This document shows, one piece after another, positions 33,176 to 42,386 of a DNA stretch of 64,000 nt. The notes beneath the pieces were generated by a model that saw only the letters and a list, made by a program, of their open reading frames with translations, was not told the origin of the DNA and did no database searches. Both the position numbers and the translations under genes were made by a program. Numbering within the stretch: position 1 is the first letter of the stretch; each line of letters begins with the position of its first letter. The DNA comes from Mesorhizobium sp. WSM4313 (lineage in GTDB: Bacteria > Pseudomonadota > Alphaproteobacteria > Rhizobiales > Rhizobiaceae). The DNA lies in NCBI RefSeq assembly GCF_002294725.1, contig NZ_NSFT01000011.1:62001-126000 (forward strand), written 5' to 3'.

Positions 33176-34558
33176 ATGCGGGCTGTCGTGAAGTTCATCA
33201 AATGGCTGCTTGGGCTTGTGATCCTGGCGGTGGCGGCACTCTTCGCCTGGCTCTATTTCGCGCCACCGGAGCTGATCCGCGTTGGCTCCGGCTACTCGGC
33301 CAAAATCGTCTGCTCGAATGTCTTCATCGCCGGCCGCGACGCCAAAGAGGTCCTTGCCGTCGACGTGCAGGCGCCCGGCCACCCGTTGCTCAAGCTGATG
33401 AAGGTCTCCGTCGACAAGGAAAGGGGACTGGTTTCGGCGGGCTTGCTTTGGGTTCTCGGCAAGAGTGTTGCCGTCGAGCGCGATGGCGTCGGCTGCGCGT
33501 CGGTTCCGGACGGCGACACCGGTAAGGCAAGGCAGACATCGCTGCGTGCCGCGCCGCCGGCGGCGGCGCAGCCCGACGCGCTCTGGCCCGATGGCGAGCG
33601 CGTGGATGCTTCGCAGAACTCCGAAGTCGCGAAGATCGTCGACGATGCCGCTATGGCCGGCATTGGCATGCGCGCCATCGTGGTCGTGAAGAACGGCCGC
33701 GTCGTCGCCGAGCGCTATGGCGAGGGCTTTTCGGCCAAGACGCCGCTGCTCGGCTGGTCGATGACCAAGACGGTGAATGCCGCGATCGTCGGCACGCTGG
33801 TCAAGGACGGAAAGCTGGCGCTCGACAATAAGGGCCTGTTCAAGCCGTGGAAGGCCGACGGCCGCGCCGCCATCAGCCTTGCCGACATGATGGCGATGTC
33901 GAGCGGGCTGGCGTTCAACGAGGATTATGGGGACGTCGCCGACGTGACGCGCATGCTTTATCTCGAGCCGGACATGGCTCGCTTCGCCGAGGCACAACCG
34001 CTGGCCGGCGAGGTGGGAAAAGTGTTTTCCTATTCGAGCGGCACAGCGGTGATGCTGTCGCGGCTGTGGCAGGACGCGATCGGCGACAAGGCGAAGGCGC
34101 TGGCATGGCCGCGCACGGCGCTGTTTGAGCCGCTCGGTATGCACAGCGCGGTGCTCGAGACTGACGAGCAAGGCACCTTCGTCGGCTCGTCCTATCTCTA
34201 TGCCACGGCCCATGATTGGGCGCGCTTCGGCCAGTTCCTGCTGCAGGGCGGCGTCTGGAACGGAAACCAGATCCTGCCCGCTGGTTTCGTCGACTGGATG
34301 CGCGAGGCCGCACCGGCCTCAAAGGTGTATGGCAAAGGCCAGGTCTGGATCGAGGGGCCGGGCGATGAGGAAAATCCCGGCGCGGGCGTCGCTGCAGGCC
34401 TGCCCAAGGACACCTATTGGATGGAGGGCCATGACGGCCAGACGGTGGCGATCATTCCGTCCGAGCAGTTGGTGGTGGTGAGGCTAGGTCTGACGCCGGG
34501 CAAGTTTGGCTATCGGCCACAAGCGATGGTCAGCGCGCTGGTGAAGGCCGTGCACTGA
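33176..34558 (+). CDS. Membrane-anchored serine hydrolase, beta-lactamase/PBP-like fold
   Basis: 460 residues from ATG 33176 (GGGGAAAG upstream; starts further up lack a ribosome site). One N-terminal membrane helix (about 8-28) anchors it. The class C beta-lactamase motifs are Ser195-M-T-Lys198, Tyr286-S-S and His419-D-G, in place of S-x-x-K, Y-x-N and K-T-G. The group includes esterases, 6-aminohexanoate-dimer hydrolases and D-amino-acid amidases, so the name beta-lactamase is structural. The substrate is unknown. Confidence 0.88.
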   Translation: MRAVVKFIKWLLGLVILAVAALFAWLYFAPPELIRVGSGYSAKIVCSNVFIAGRDAKEVLAVDVQAPGHPLLKLMKVSVDKERGLVSAGLLWVLGKSVAVERDGVGCASVPDGDTGKARQTSLRAAPPAAAQPDALWPDGERVDASQNSEVAKIVDDAAMAGIGMRAIVVVKNGRVVAERYGEGFSAKTPLLGWSMTKTVNAAIVGTLVKDGKLALDNKGLFKPWKADGRAAISLADMMAMSSGLAFNEDYGDVADVTRMLYLEPDMARFAEAQPLAGEVGKVFSYSSGTAVMLSRLWQDAIGDKAKALAWPRTALFEPLGMHSAVLETDEQGTFVGSSYLYATAHDWARFGQFLLQGGVWNGNQILPAGFVDWMREAAPASKVYGKGQVWIEGPGDEENPGAGVAAGLPKDTYWMEGHDGQTVAIIPSEQLVVVRLGLTPGKFGYRPQAMVSALVKAVH

Positions 34559-34568
34559 TCGCGTTCTT

Positions 34569-35234
34569 TTATTTGCGGGATCCGATCACGGCCATCCAGG
34601 CGTACCCGCGATAAAGCGTTCTGAAGCGGAAGGTTGCGCCAGTGCGCTGCGATTCCGATTCAAGCACGTCGCGCAGCGAGGCGCGCGGTGCGACATGGAA
34701 TTTCCGCAGCCAGCCGCGCAGCAGGGCGCGGAACCAGCGCGGCAGGCCTTCCTGCTGGCCGAAATCGACGACATGCAGCGATCCGCCGGGCGCGAGCGCG
34801 GCAAGGGCGGCTGAAACCGTCTTTTCCCAGCCGGGGATCATCGACAGCGAATAGGAGATGAAGACGCGGTCGAACTGCGCGATGCCGAAGAGCGCCATGG
34901 CATCGAAGTCGGTTGCGTCGCCACGCGACAGCCTGACTTTGTCGGACAGGCCTTCGCGAGCAATGGCCGCGCTAGCCGTCTCCAGCATCTCGGCCGAGAT
35001 GTCCAAACCGAAGAAGCGCGCATCCGGATAGCGGCGGGCGGCAAGCGCAATGTTGCGGCCGGTGCCGCAGCCGAGCTCCAGCACCGTGCCGTCCCGCGGC
35101 ACGTCCAGCCCGTCGATCAGACGGTCACGGCCGAGCAGATAGTATTTGCGGGTCAGGTCGTAGATATGACGCTGCCAGCGGTAGACGCCGTCCATCAGTT
35201 CGGCATGGCTGGCCGGCAGCTCCGTCGTGCTCAT
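34569..35234 (-). CDS. btaB: Diacylglyceryl-homoserine N-methyltransferase
   Basis: 221 residues, class I SAM methyltransferase (L-E-L-G-C-G-T-G at 52-59; L-D-I-S-A-E-M-L). The N-terminus M-D-G-V-Y-R-W-Q-R-H-I-Y-D-L-T-R-K-Y and the adjoining btaA identify it as BtaB, which trimethylates the homoserine head group to form the betaine lipid DGTS. The start overlaps the btaA stop by 4 bp (ATGA). Confidence 0.94.
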   Translation of the reverse strand: MSTTELPASHAELMDGVYRWQRHIYDLTRKYYLLGRDRLIDGLDVPRDGTVLELGCGTGRNIALAARRYPDARFFGLDISAEMLETASAAIAREGLSDKVRLSRGDATDFDAMALFGIAQFDRVFISYSLSMIPGWEKTVSAALAALAPGGSLHVVDFGQQEGLPRWFRALLRGWLRKFHVAPRASLRDVLESESQRTGATFRFRTLYRGYAWMAVIGSRK

Positions 35235-36478
35235 GCGGGACGCTTCACATAAAGGTGGAAGCCGCCATAGATGGCCGAGCGGTCTTTTGCCGAATATTCG
35301 CGCGAGGCGTCGGCCTCGTAGGTCCACTGGTCGAGCAAGGAACTGGAGACACGGCCGGGCAGGAGGCTCGGTTCGGCCGCGGTGCGGAAGATGACGCGGG
35401 CGCCGGCCGAGGCTGTGCGGGTGATCTCGGTCCACAGCGCGTTGAGCAGGTCGTCGGTCATCCAGTCCTGCGCGTCGAGCAGGACGAAGCGGTCGACGCT
35501 GCCCGCATCCTTGGCGGCCAGGAATTTGATCAGATTGGCGTGGTGGATGGCGACGCGATCGATGTTGTCGCGGATCGTCTTGTAATTGCGCTCTTCCAGA
35601 TAAGCAGGCAGCGCCGCCTCGCCGGGCTGCGGATAGCGGCGGGCAAAGGCCTGCCAGGCGAAGTAATTGTTCTTGAGTGGGAAGTCGCAAGCGAGCTTTT
35701 CCAGCCGCGCCTTGAGCACGCTCGCCATGGTGCCGTCGCCGGAGGTGATGAGCGAATCGTACTGAGCCGGCGGAATGCCTAGGCCGAACAGCGAGGCTTT
35801 GCGAGACGTTGCCCAGCGCAAGAGCTTCCTTTCGAAGACCGGCGCCAGCTCCTCGTTGAAGAAGCGGCGCTGCTCACCGATGTTCTCGGCCTTCATGATG
35901 CCGGCCGGGTCGACGCCGAACAGTTTTGCGACGCGATGGCCCATGGCGATGAAGAGGCCGAGCAGGCCGGTTTGGTAGAAGTTGCGGTCGAAAACCGAGA
36001 TGCGGCGGCGGCCGCGCCAGTTGCGGCGTTCCCAGTAATGGCGGCTGACCGGATCGAGATGCGGCGCGATGAAGCGATCATAGGCATCGGAATTGTGGCT
36101 GGTGCCGGCGGCGCCGAAGAAACGGAACAGGTCGCCCTGCGAGGGCAGGTGGCGCACCGCTTCCAGCTTCATGCGGTTCAGCGCGACATGCGCGGCGTTG
36201 AGATCGACGGCGTCGATCCGGGCCGGCGTGCGGGTCAGGTAAGCCAGGATGTTGCAGCCGCCCGAGGCGATCGTGACGACCCGGTGGCCGGCGCCGAGTT
36301 GCATGGCCTCCATGTCGACGTCGGGATCTTCCCAGATCTGCGGATAGACGAGGCCGGAGAACAGGAAGGCGAAGAGCCGCTCGGAAATGCCGTCCTTCGA
36401 CAATGCCCGGTTCTGGTAGACGGCTTTTCCGACTTCCTTGCCTCGACGATAAACGAGTTCTCCGGATACGTCCGACAT
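35231..36478 (-). CDS. btaA: S-adenosylmethionine:diacylglycerol 3-amino-3-carboxypropyl transferase
   Basis: 415 residues from ATG 36478. The product has L-V-Y-P-Q-I-W-E-D-P-x-V-D, T-I-A-S-G-G-C-N-I-L-A-Y-L and A-V-D-L-N-A-A-H, typical of BtaA, which transfers the aminobutyrate part of SAM to diacylglycerol. With BtaB it makes DGTS, which replaces phospholipids when phosphate is scarce. Fifty bp upstream lies a PHO box, so PhoB control is expected. The operon btaAB is complete and monocistronic apart from these two genes. Confidence 0.95.
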   Translation of the reverse strand: MSDVSGELVYRRGKEVGKAVYQNRALSKDGISERLFAFLFSGLVYPQIWEDPDVDMEAMQLGAGHRVVTIASGGCNILAYLTRTPARIDAVDLNAAHVALNRMKLEAVRHLPSQGDLFRFFGAAGTSHNSDAYDRFIAPHLDPVSRHYWERRNWRGRRRISVFDRNFYQTGLLGLFIAMGHRVAKLFGVDPAGIMKAENIGEQRRFFNEELAPVFERKLLRWATSRKASLFGLGIPPAQYDSLITSGDGTMASVLKARLEKLACDFPLKNNYFAWQAFARRYPQPGEAALPAYLEERNYKTIRDNIDRVAIHHANLIKFLAAKDAGSVDRFVLLDAQDWMTDDLLNALWTEITRTASAGARVIFRTAAEPSLLPGRVSSSLLDQWTYEADASREYSAKDRSAIYGGFHLYVKRPA

Positions 36479-36527
36479 GGAAAGGTGATTCCCCGTTTGC
36501 TTTGGCGCAAGCGGGTAGCGCAGCGGC

Positions 36528-36545
36528 ATGACAGGCAGGTGACAG
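36528..36545 (-). promoter_or_regulatory. PHO box upstream of btaAB
   Basis: Read on the minus strand, CTGTCAC-CTGC-CTGTCAT: two 7-bp direct repeats with 4-bp spacer (11-bp period), one mismatch from the PhoB consensus CTGTCATNNNNCTGTCAT. A further degenerate repeat (GCGTCAA) sits 11 bp upstream. The site ends 49 bp before the btaA ATG. Confidence 0.78.
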
Positions 36546-36561
36546 CCTGTTGACGCTGTTC

Positions 36562-39500
36562 TTACGCTTTTCCGAACGCTCCGGGTGTCGGCGTGGTGAC
36601 GATGACGGCCTCGCCGGCATCGAGTGTGGTCTGGTCGCAGGCCTTCAGGACGTCGACCGAGCCGTCATTTCGCCTGACCTTGGTCGAGCCCGCCTCGCCG
36701 TCACCGCCGCCGTCGAGGCCCTGGGGCGGCCGGTTGCGATGCGAGGACAGGATCGCACATTCCATCCTTTCGAGGAAGCGGATGGTACGCCTGGTGCCGT
36801 CGCCGGCATTCCACTTGCCCTTGCCGCCGGAATCCTTGCGGATATGGAAGTCTTCCAGCACGACGGGGAAGCGCAGTTCCAGCACCTCCGGATCTGTGAG
36901 GCGCGAATTGGTCATATGGGTATGGACGCCGGACGTGCCGGCAAAGCCCCGGCCTGAATTCATCCGGCCGGCCGGCGAGCCGGAGCAGATCGTCTCGTAA
37001 TACTGGTATTTCTTGTTGCCGAAGGTGAGGTTGTTCATCGTCCCTTGGGCGTTTGCCATCGCGCCCATCGCGCCGAACAGCGCGTTGGTGACATGCTGCG
37101 AGGTCTCGACATTGCCGGCGACGACGGCCGCCGGATAGGACGGTTTGAGCATGCAGCCATCCGGAATGACGATGTTGATCGGCCTGAGGCACCCGGCATT
37201 CATCGGGATCATGTCCTCGACCATGACGCGGAAGGCATAGAGCACCGCGGCGCGGGCGACGGGCTCCGGCGCGTTGAAATTGTTCTTCATGACAGGCGAG
37301 GTGCCGGTGAAATCGACCGTCGCCTCGTGCTTTTGCCGGTCGACGGTGATCTTCACCTTGATCACCTGGCCGGTGTCGGTGGGATATTCATATGCCGCGC
37401 TGTCGGGGAGCCGCTCGATCACGCGGCGCACGCTTTCGGCGGCATTGTCCTGGACATGGCCCATATAGGCTTCGACCACATCGAGGCCGAAATGCGCGAC
37501 CATCTTGCGCAGCTCCGCCACGCCCTTTTCGTTGGCGGCGATCTGCGCCTTCAAGTCGGCGATGTTCTGGGCGGGATTGCGGGCCGGATAAGGATGGTCG
37601 GTCAGCAGCGTCTCCAGCTCCTTCTCGCGGAAGCGGCCGCGATCGACGATGCGGAAATTGTCGAACAGCACGCCTTCTTCGTCGACCGTTGTCGCAAGCG
37701 GCGTCATCGAGCCCGGCGCGGTGCCGCCGACATCGGCGTGATGGCCGCGCGAGGCCGCCCAGAACAGGATTTCCTTGCGGGCGTCGTCAAACACCGGCGT
37801 CACTACGGTGATGTCGGGCAAATGCGTGCCGCCATTATAGGGCGCGTTGAGCGCGAAGACGTCGCCGGGATGGATATCGCCGGAGTTCAAGCGGATGATT
37901 GTCTCCACCGAACGGTCCATTGAGCCCAGATGCACCGGCATATGCGGCGCGTTGGCGACCAGCGCGCCATGGCGGTCGAACACGGCGCAGGAGAAGTCGA
38001 GCCGTTCCTTGATGTTGACCGAATAGGCGGTGTTCTGCAGCGTCACGCCCATCTGTTCGGCGATCGACATGGAGAGGTTGTTGAAGACCTCCAGCATCAC
38101 CGGATCGGCCTCGGTGCCGAGTGCCGCGGCACGCGCCTTTCTTTCTGTCCGGCGTATCACAACGTGATTGAGACCGGTGATTTCCGCGCGCCAGCCCGGC
38201 TCGACGACGATGGTCTGGTTCGGCTCGATGATAAGCGCGGGCCCGGCGACCGTGTGCGACGGCCGCAGGCCTTCGCGGCGATAGACGCCGGCCTCGTGCC
38301 AGCGGCCTTCGGTGTAGATGCGCCGGCTTTCCAAAGGTTTGGGGTCAATTCCTGCCGGTCCGGCGGGCACAGGGGCTTCAGCCTTGTCCTGTCGGGCGGC
38401 TTCCATGCCTTCGACGGCGACGGTCTCGACGACGATCGGCTTATCGTCATAGACGAAACCGAACTGCGCCTTGTGCGCGGCCTCGAAATCGCTTCTGGCG
38501 CGGAAGATCGAGCCATGCTCGAAATTCACCGGCAGCGCCGTATCGGTGCCGTCATAGCGGATATGCAGGACAGGCCTCGTTGAAACCGCGTCCCCGGCAA
38601 TGCCTTGCTCGCCGAGCTCGGCAATGACGTCGCCGCGCAGTGCCGCGATGAGTGCCTCGATCGCCGCGCGGGATTCTTCGGCAAGCGGCTGCAGTAGACC
38701 CTGTTGGCGCGAGGCGAAGACCGACGAGAGGCCGATGCCGTAAGCCGAGAGAAGGCCGGAGAAGGGATGGATGAGCACCGCTTCCATGCCGAGCGCATCG
38801 GCGACCAGGCAGGCGTGCTGGCCGCCGGCGCCGCCAAAACAGTTCAAAAGATATTCGGTGACGTCATAGCCGCGCTGCACCGAGATCTTCTTGATGGCGT
38901 TGGCCATGTTCTCGACGGCGATGGTGACAAAGCCTTCGGCGACCGCCTCGGGCGTCCGGCCGTCGCCGATTTCGGCGGCAAGCGCCGCGAATTTTTCGCC
39001 AACCGTGCCGATGTCGAGCGCTTGGTCTTGGCCCGCGCCGAAAATCGCAGGAAAGAAATCGGGCTGCAATTTGCCGAGCATGACATTGGCATCGGTGACG
39101 GCGAGCGGGCCGCCGCGCCGGTAGGCGGCAGGCCCGGGATTGGCGCCGGCAGAATCCGGGCCGACGCGGAAGCGGCCCGCCTCATAGTGCAGGATCGAGC
39201 CGCCGCCGGCGGCGACGGTGTGGATGCGCATCATCGGCGCGCGGATGCGAACGCCGGCGACCTCGGTGTCGAAAGCGCGCTCATATTCGCCGTCATAGTG
39301 GGCGACGTCGGTCGACGTACCGCCCATATCGAAGCCGATGACCTTTTCGAAGCCGGCGAGCTTCGCCGTCTCGACCATGCCGACGACGCCACCCGCCGGT
39401 CCCGAAAGCAGCGCGTCCTTGCCCTGGAACATGTCGGCGGCGGTGAGGCCGCCCGACGACATCATGAACATCAGGCGCGGTCCGGCGCCCAGTTCGCCGG

Positions 39501-40194
39501 CCACCCGCTGCACATAGCGCGACAGGATCGGCGACAGATAGGCGTCGACCACGGTGGTGTCGCCGCGGCCGACCAGCTTGATGAGCGGAGAGACCTCGTG
39601 AGAGACCGAGATCTGGCTGAAGCCGATCTTGCGGCAGACTTTCGCCACGGCCTTTTCGTGGTCCGGGTATTTCCAGGCGTGCATGAAGACGATGGCGACC
39701 GCATCGATGCCGTCGGCCTTCGCCTGCTCGATCGCTGGGCGGCAGGCCGCGATGTCGAGCAGGCGCTCGACGCAGCCGTCGGCGCGCACGCGTTCATTGA
39801 TCTCGATCACCCGCTCGTAGAGCTGCTCCGGCAGGATGATCTCCTTGGCGAAGATATCCGGCCTTGCCTGATAGGCGATGCGCAAAGCGTCGCGGAACCC
39901 CTTGGTGATGAGCAGCAGCACACGGTCGCCCTTGCGCTCGAGCAGCGCATTGGTGGCTACGGTCGTGCCCATTTTGACGTCGCCGATCGCGTCGGCGGAG
40001 ATGGCGGCGCCGGTTTTCAGGCCCAATAGGTCGCGGATGCCCTGGATGGCGGCATCCGCATACGCCTCGGGATTTTCGGACAGGAGTTTTCGGGGGTGCA
40101 GCCGGCCCCACGGATCACGGCCGATGATGTCGGTAAAGGTGCCGCCGCGGTCGATCCAGAAGTTCCATTTCCCAGTTCCCACGGTTGCCGGCAT
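36562..40194 (-). CDS. 5-oxoprolinase (ATP-hydrolysing), fused HyuA-HyuB type
   Basis: 1210 residues, a single chain of the two subunits that are separate in hydantoinase/acetone carboxylase systems. N-terminal part: W-I-D-R-G-G-T-F-T-D-I-I-G, the actin-like phosphate site, then Hydantoinase_A with G-F-D-M-G-G-T-S-T-D-V and G-G-G-S-I. C-terminal part (about 690-1200): Hydantoinase_B with M-S-I-A-E-Q-M-G-V-T-L-Q-N-T and H-x-D-V-G-G-T-A-P-G-S-M. Length and fusion fit OPLAH, which opens 5-oxoproline to glutamate with ATP. N-methylhydantoinase activity cannot be ruled out. Confidence 0.88.
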   Translation of the reverse strand: MPATVGTGKWNFWIDRGGTFTDIIGRDPWGRLHPRKLLSENPEAYADAAIQGIRDLLGLKTGAAISADAIGDVKMGTTVATNALLERKGDRVLLLITKGFRDALRIAYQARPDIFAKEIILPEQLYERVIEINERVRADGCVERLLDIAACRPAIEQAKADGIDAVAIVFMHAWKYPDHEKAVAKVCRKIGFSQISVSHEVSPLIKLVGRGDTTVVDAYLSPILSRYVQRVAGELGAGPRLMFMMSSGGLTAADMFQGKDALLSGPAGGVVGMVETAKLAGFEKVIGFDMGGTSTDVAHYDGEYERAFDTEVAGVRIRAPMMRIHTVAAGGGSILHYEAGRFRVGPDSAGANPGPAAYRRGGPLAVTDANVMLGKLQPDFFPAIFGAGQDQALDIGTVGEKFAALAAEIGDGRTPEAVAEGFVTIAVENMANAIKKISVQRGYDVTEYLLNCFGGAGGQHACLVADALGMEAVLIHPFSGLLSAYGIGLSSVFASRQQGLLQPLAEESRAAIEALIAALRGDVIAELGEQGIAGDAVSTRPVLHIRYDGTDTALPVNFEHGSIFRARSDFEAAHKAQFGFVYDDKPIVVETVAVEGMEAARQDKAEAPVPAGPAGIDPKPLESRRIYTEGRWHEAGVYRREGLRPSHTVAGPALIIEPNQTIVVEPGWRAEITGLNHVVIRRTERKARAAALGTEADPVMLEVFNNLSMSIAEQMGVTLQNTAYSVNIKERLDFSCAVFDRHGALVANAPHMPVHLGSMDRSVETIIRLNSGDIHPGDVFALNAPYNGGTHLPDITVVTPVFDDARKEILFWAASRGHHADVGGTAPGSMTPLATTVDEEGVLFDNFRIVDRGRFREKELETLLTDHPYPARNPAQNIADLKAQIAANEKGVAELRKMVAHFGLDVVEAYMGHVQDNAAESVRRVIERLPDSAAYEYPTDTGQVIKVKITVDRQKHEATVDFTGTSPVMKNNFNAPEPVARAAVLYAFRVMVEDMIPMNAGCLRPINIVIPDGCMLKPSYPAAVVAGNVETSQHVTNALFGAMGAMANAQGTMNNLTFGNKKYQYYETICSGSPAGRMNSGRGFAGTSGVHTHMTNSRLTDPEVLELRFPVVLEDFHIRKDSGGKGKWNAGDGTRRTIRFLERMECAILSSHRNRPPQGLDGGGDGEAGSTKVRRNDGSVDVLKACDQTTLDAGEAVIVTTPTPGAFGKA

Positions 40195-40369
40195 TCTGCT
40201 TATCCATAATCTCTTTGGGCGTATGTTGTGTTAGTTCGGGATTTCGGCGCCAGCAATCGCAAGTTGATGTTACACGTGGAAATGCAACGTTACGAAACCG
40301 GCAGCTGGCTGATGCATTTCCCCTGCGACCGCTCACCGAAATGTGAGCGTCTGTCGAAGGAGAGATAGC

Positions 40370-40582
40370 ATGAAGAAGCTCATTCTGGCGTCGGTCTCGG
40401 CGCTCGCCCTGCTGGGGGTCGCGGCTTGTAGCGACAGTGGCACCGGCACTGACAATACCACCACCCAGAGCACCAATCCGCCGGCCAACGAACAGCCGAT
40501 GAAACCGGCTTCGCCCGACGCTTCGAAGCCTGCTGAACCGGCTCCGGCAACAAAACCGGCTCCTACCGCGCCTGCGCAGTAA
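40370..40582 (+). CDS. Small Pro/Thr-rich lipoprotein
   Basis: 70 residues from ATG 40370, which follows AAGGAGAG. The signal L-I-L-A-S-V-S-A-L-A-L-L-G-V-A-A-C gives a lipobox with Cys20. The mature 50 residues are low-complexity (T/N-rich then P-A-K-rich: K-P-A-S-P-D-A-S-K-P-A-E-P-A), suited to spanning the wall or periplasm. No family is recognised. Own terminator follows. Confidence 0.83.
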   Translation: MKKLILASVSALALLGVAACSDSGTGTDNTTTQSTNPPANEQPMKPASPDASKPAEPAPATKPAPTAPAQ

Positions 40583-40603
40583 GGGCCGTCCCACAATACC
40601 GAA

Positions 40604-40633
40604 GAAGGCCGGCACTGCCGGCCTTCTTTTTTT
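40604..40633 (+). terminator. Rho-independent terminator
   Basis: GAAGGCCGGC, loop ACT, GCCGGCCTTC, then seven T; 22 bp after the small lipoprotein gene. Confidence 0.95.
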
Positions 40634-40717
40634 GCGCTATCGATCCCGCGCATCCCCAGTCAACTGCGGCATCGTCCCGGCTTGATAGAACCGCCCGGTT
40701 CGCTCTATGAAGCCGAC

Positions 40718-41437
40718 ATGTCGATTTGGGACCGCCTTGGCGACTTCATCGCTCGTGTTTCGTCATCGGCGTCCTCGGGCGTCGCGGATGTTGTTGAAGC
40801 TGTGCGCACCGTGTTTTCCGGCGATCCGGACCTGCGCCGGCGCGTGGCCTTTTCCGTGGCCATGATCGCGCTCTCGGCCAAGATGGCCAAGGCCGACGGC
40901 ATCGTCACGCAGGACGAGGTGCGCGCCTTCCAGGAAATCTTCGAGGTGCCGCCGAGCGAGACACGCAACGTGGCGCGGCTTTACGACATCGCCAAGCAGG
41001 ACGTCGCCGGCTTCGAGATTTATGCCCAGCGCATGGCGCAGCTCTGCGGTTCCGGCCATGCCAACTGCATGATGCTGGAAGATATCCTCGACGGTCTCTT
41101 CCATATCGCCAAGGCGGACGGCCTCATTCATGAGCATGAAGGCCAATTCCTGCATCGCATCGCCGAGATCTTCCGGATCGACGAGATGCATTACGAGGCG
41201 ATCCTGTCCAGGCACGTCAATCTCGGCGCCGCCGATCCTTACGCCGTCCTGGGCATCGAGCGAGGCAAGCCGTTCGAGGAGGTCAGGAAACGCTATCGCA
41301 AGCTGATCTCAGACAATCACCCCGACAGGTTGATCGCGCGCGGCCTGCCGCAGGAATTCATCAAGATCGCCACGACCAGGGTCGCGGCGATCAATGCCGC
41401 TTATGAAATGATCGAGCGGGGCCTCAGGCACGCATGA
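40718..41437 (+). CDS. TerB-DnaJ protein (DjlA-like co-chaperone)
   Basis: 239 residues. A TerB-like helical domain covers about 40-165 (S-A-K-M-A-K-A-D-G-I-V-T-Q-D-E-V and A-K-A-D-G-L-I-H-E-H-E, acidic metal-binding-like repeats). A C-terminal J domain from about 172 carries D-P-Y-A-V-L-G-I and the HPD motif at 201-203. Unlike E. coli DjlA there is no N-terminal transmembrane segment. It is coupled by a 4-bp ATGA overlap to the amidase gene, hinting at folding or envelope stress control. Confidence 0.87.
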   Translation: MSIWDRLGDFIARVSSSASSGVADVVEAVRTVFSGDPDLRRRVAFSVAMIALSAKMAKADGIVTQDEVRAFQEIFEVPPSETRNVARLYDIAKQDVAGFEIYAQRMAQLCGSGHANCMMLEDILDGLFHIAKADGLIHEHEGQFLHRIAEIFRIDEMHYEAILSRHVNLGAADPYAVLGIERGKPFEEVRKRYRKLISDNHPDRLIARGLPQEFIKIATTRVAAINAAYEMIERGLRHA

Positions 41438-42201
41438 GCGGTTTCCTGCCCGATCAGCCAGGTGCCGAGGTCCGGGTGTCGCCGAATTTCGGTCCGCGCC
41501 GCGAGACGCTGCGACCCGACATGATCGTGCTGCACTATACCGGCATGGCAACCGGCGCCGGCGCCGAGGCGTGGCTGTGCGATCCAGCAAGTGAAGTGTC
41601 CTCGCATTATCTTGTCCACGAGGATGGCCGCATCATCCAGATGGTGCGCGAGAGCGATCGCGCCTGGCATGCCGGCAAGAGCTCCTGGCTGGGGCGCACC
41701 GACATCAATTCCTGTTCGGTCGGTATCGAGATCGTCAATCCCGGGCATTCACTCGGCTACAAAGCCTTCCCGAGGCGGCAGATCGATGCCGTGATCGGTT
41801 TGTGCGCGGGCATCGTGGGCCGTTATTCCATCCCAGCGACAAGGGTGCTTGCCCATTCCGACGTGGCGCCGGGCCGCAAGGTCGACCCGGGCGAAAAATT
41901 TCCGTGGAAGGCGCTGTTCGCGGCCGGTATCGGCCACCTCGTACCGGCGGCGCCGATAAAACCGGGCGCCGCGTTGAAGGCCGGCGACACCGGTTCCGGT
42001 GTCGAGGCGCTGCAGTCGATGCTGGCGCTCTATGGCTATGGTATTGAGATATCGGGTATTTACGACCGGCAGACGGAAATCGCGGTGGCGGCGTTCCAGC
42101 GGCATTTCCGGCGGCGGCTGGTGGATGGCGTGGCCGACAATTCGACGATCCGCACGCTGCAGAGGCTCCTGACTTCCGTCACGGCAGCCTCTGCCAAATA
42201 G
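41434..42201 (+). CDS. N-acetylmuramoyl-L-alanine amidase, AmiD-like, with peptidoglycan-binding domain
   Basis: 255 residues. The Amidase_2 domain has Zn ligands His34 (I-V-L-H-Y-T-G), His141 (L-A-H-S-D-V-A-P) and Asp151 (K-V-D-P-G), with Glu99 (G-I-E-I) as catalytic acid. Residues about 190-250 form a PG_binding_1 domain. No signal peptide is visible, so it may work on cytoplasmic recycled muropeptides (AmpD-like) or be exported otherwise. It follows the TerB-DnaJ gene directly. Confidence 0.9.
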   Translation: MSGFLPDQPGAEVRVSPNFGPRRETLRPDMIVLHYTGMATGAGAEAWLCDPASEVSSHYLVHEDGRIIQMVRESDRAWHAGKSSWLGRTDINSCSVGIEIVNPGHSLGYKAFPRRQIDAVIGLCAGIVGRYSIPATRVLAHSDVAPGRKVDPGEKFPWKALFAAGIGHLVPAAPIKPGAALKAGDTGSGVEALQSMLALYGYGIEISGIYDRQTEIAVAAFQRHFRRRLVDGVADNSTIRTLQRLLTSVTAASAK

Positions 42202-42346
42202 TCGCGATAAGGTCATTAAATTACAACCCGTTACTTAAAGTGAATTGCGCCGCCTTCATTGCCGCCAATTCCGCCGCCAAATGCCTCTCCCGCAAGTTGT
42301 TGGACGTCTAGCCCCTCTGATGCTCCGATGTTGAATTGACACAACT

Positions 42347-42364
42347 GCGCGAAGTTCTTCGCGC
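42347..42364. repeat. Short perfect inverted repeat before the SLT gene
   Basis: GCGCGAA, GTTC, TTCGCGC, 22 bp upstream of the ATG. It could be an operator or a leader hairpin; no protein is implicated. Confidence 0.4.
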
Positions 42365-42386
42365 GGTTCTAACAGAACAGGATTAC

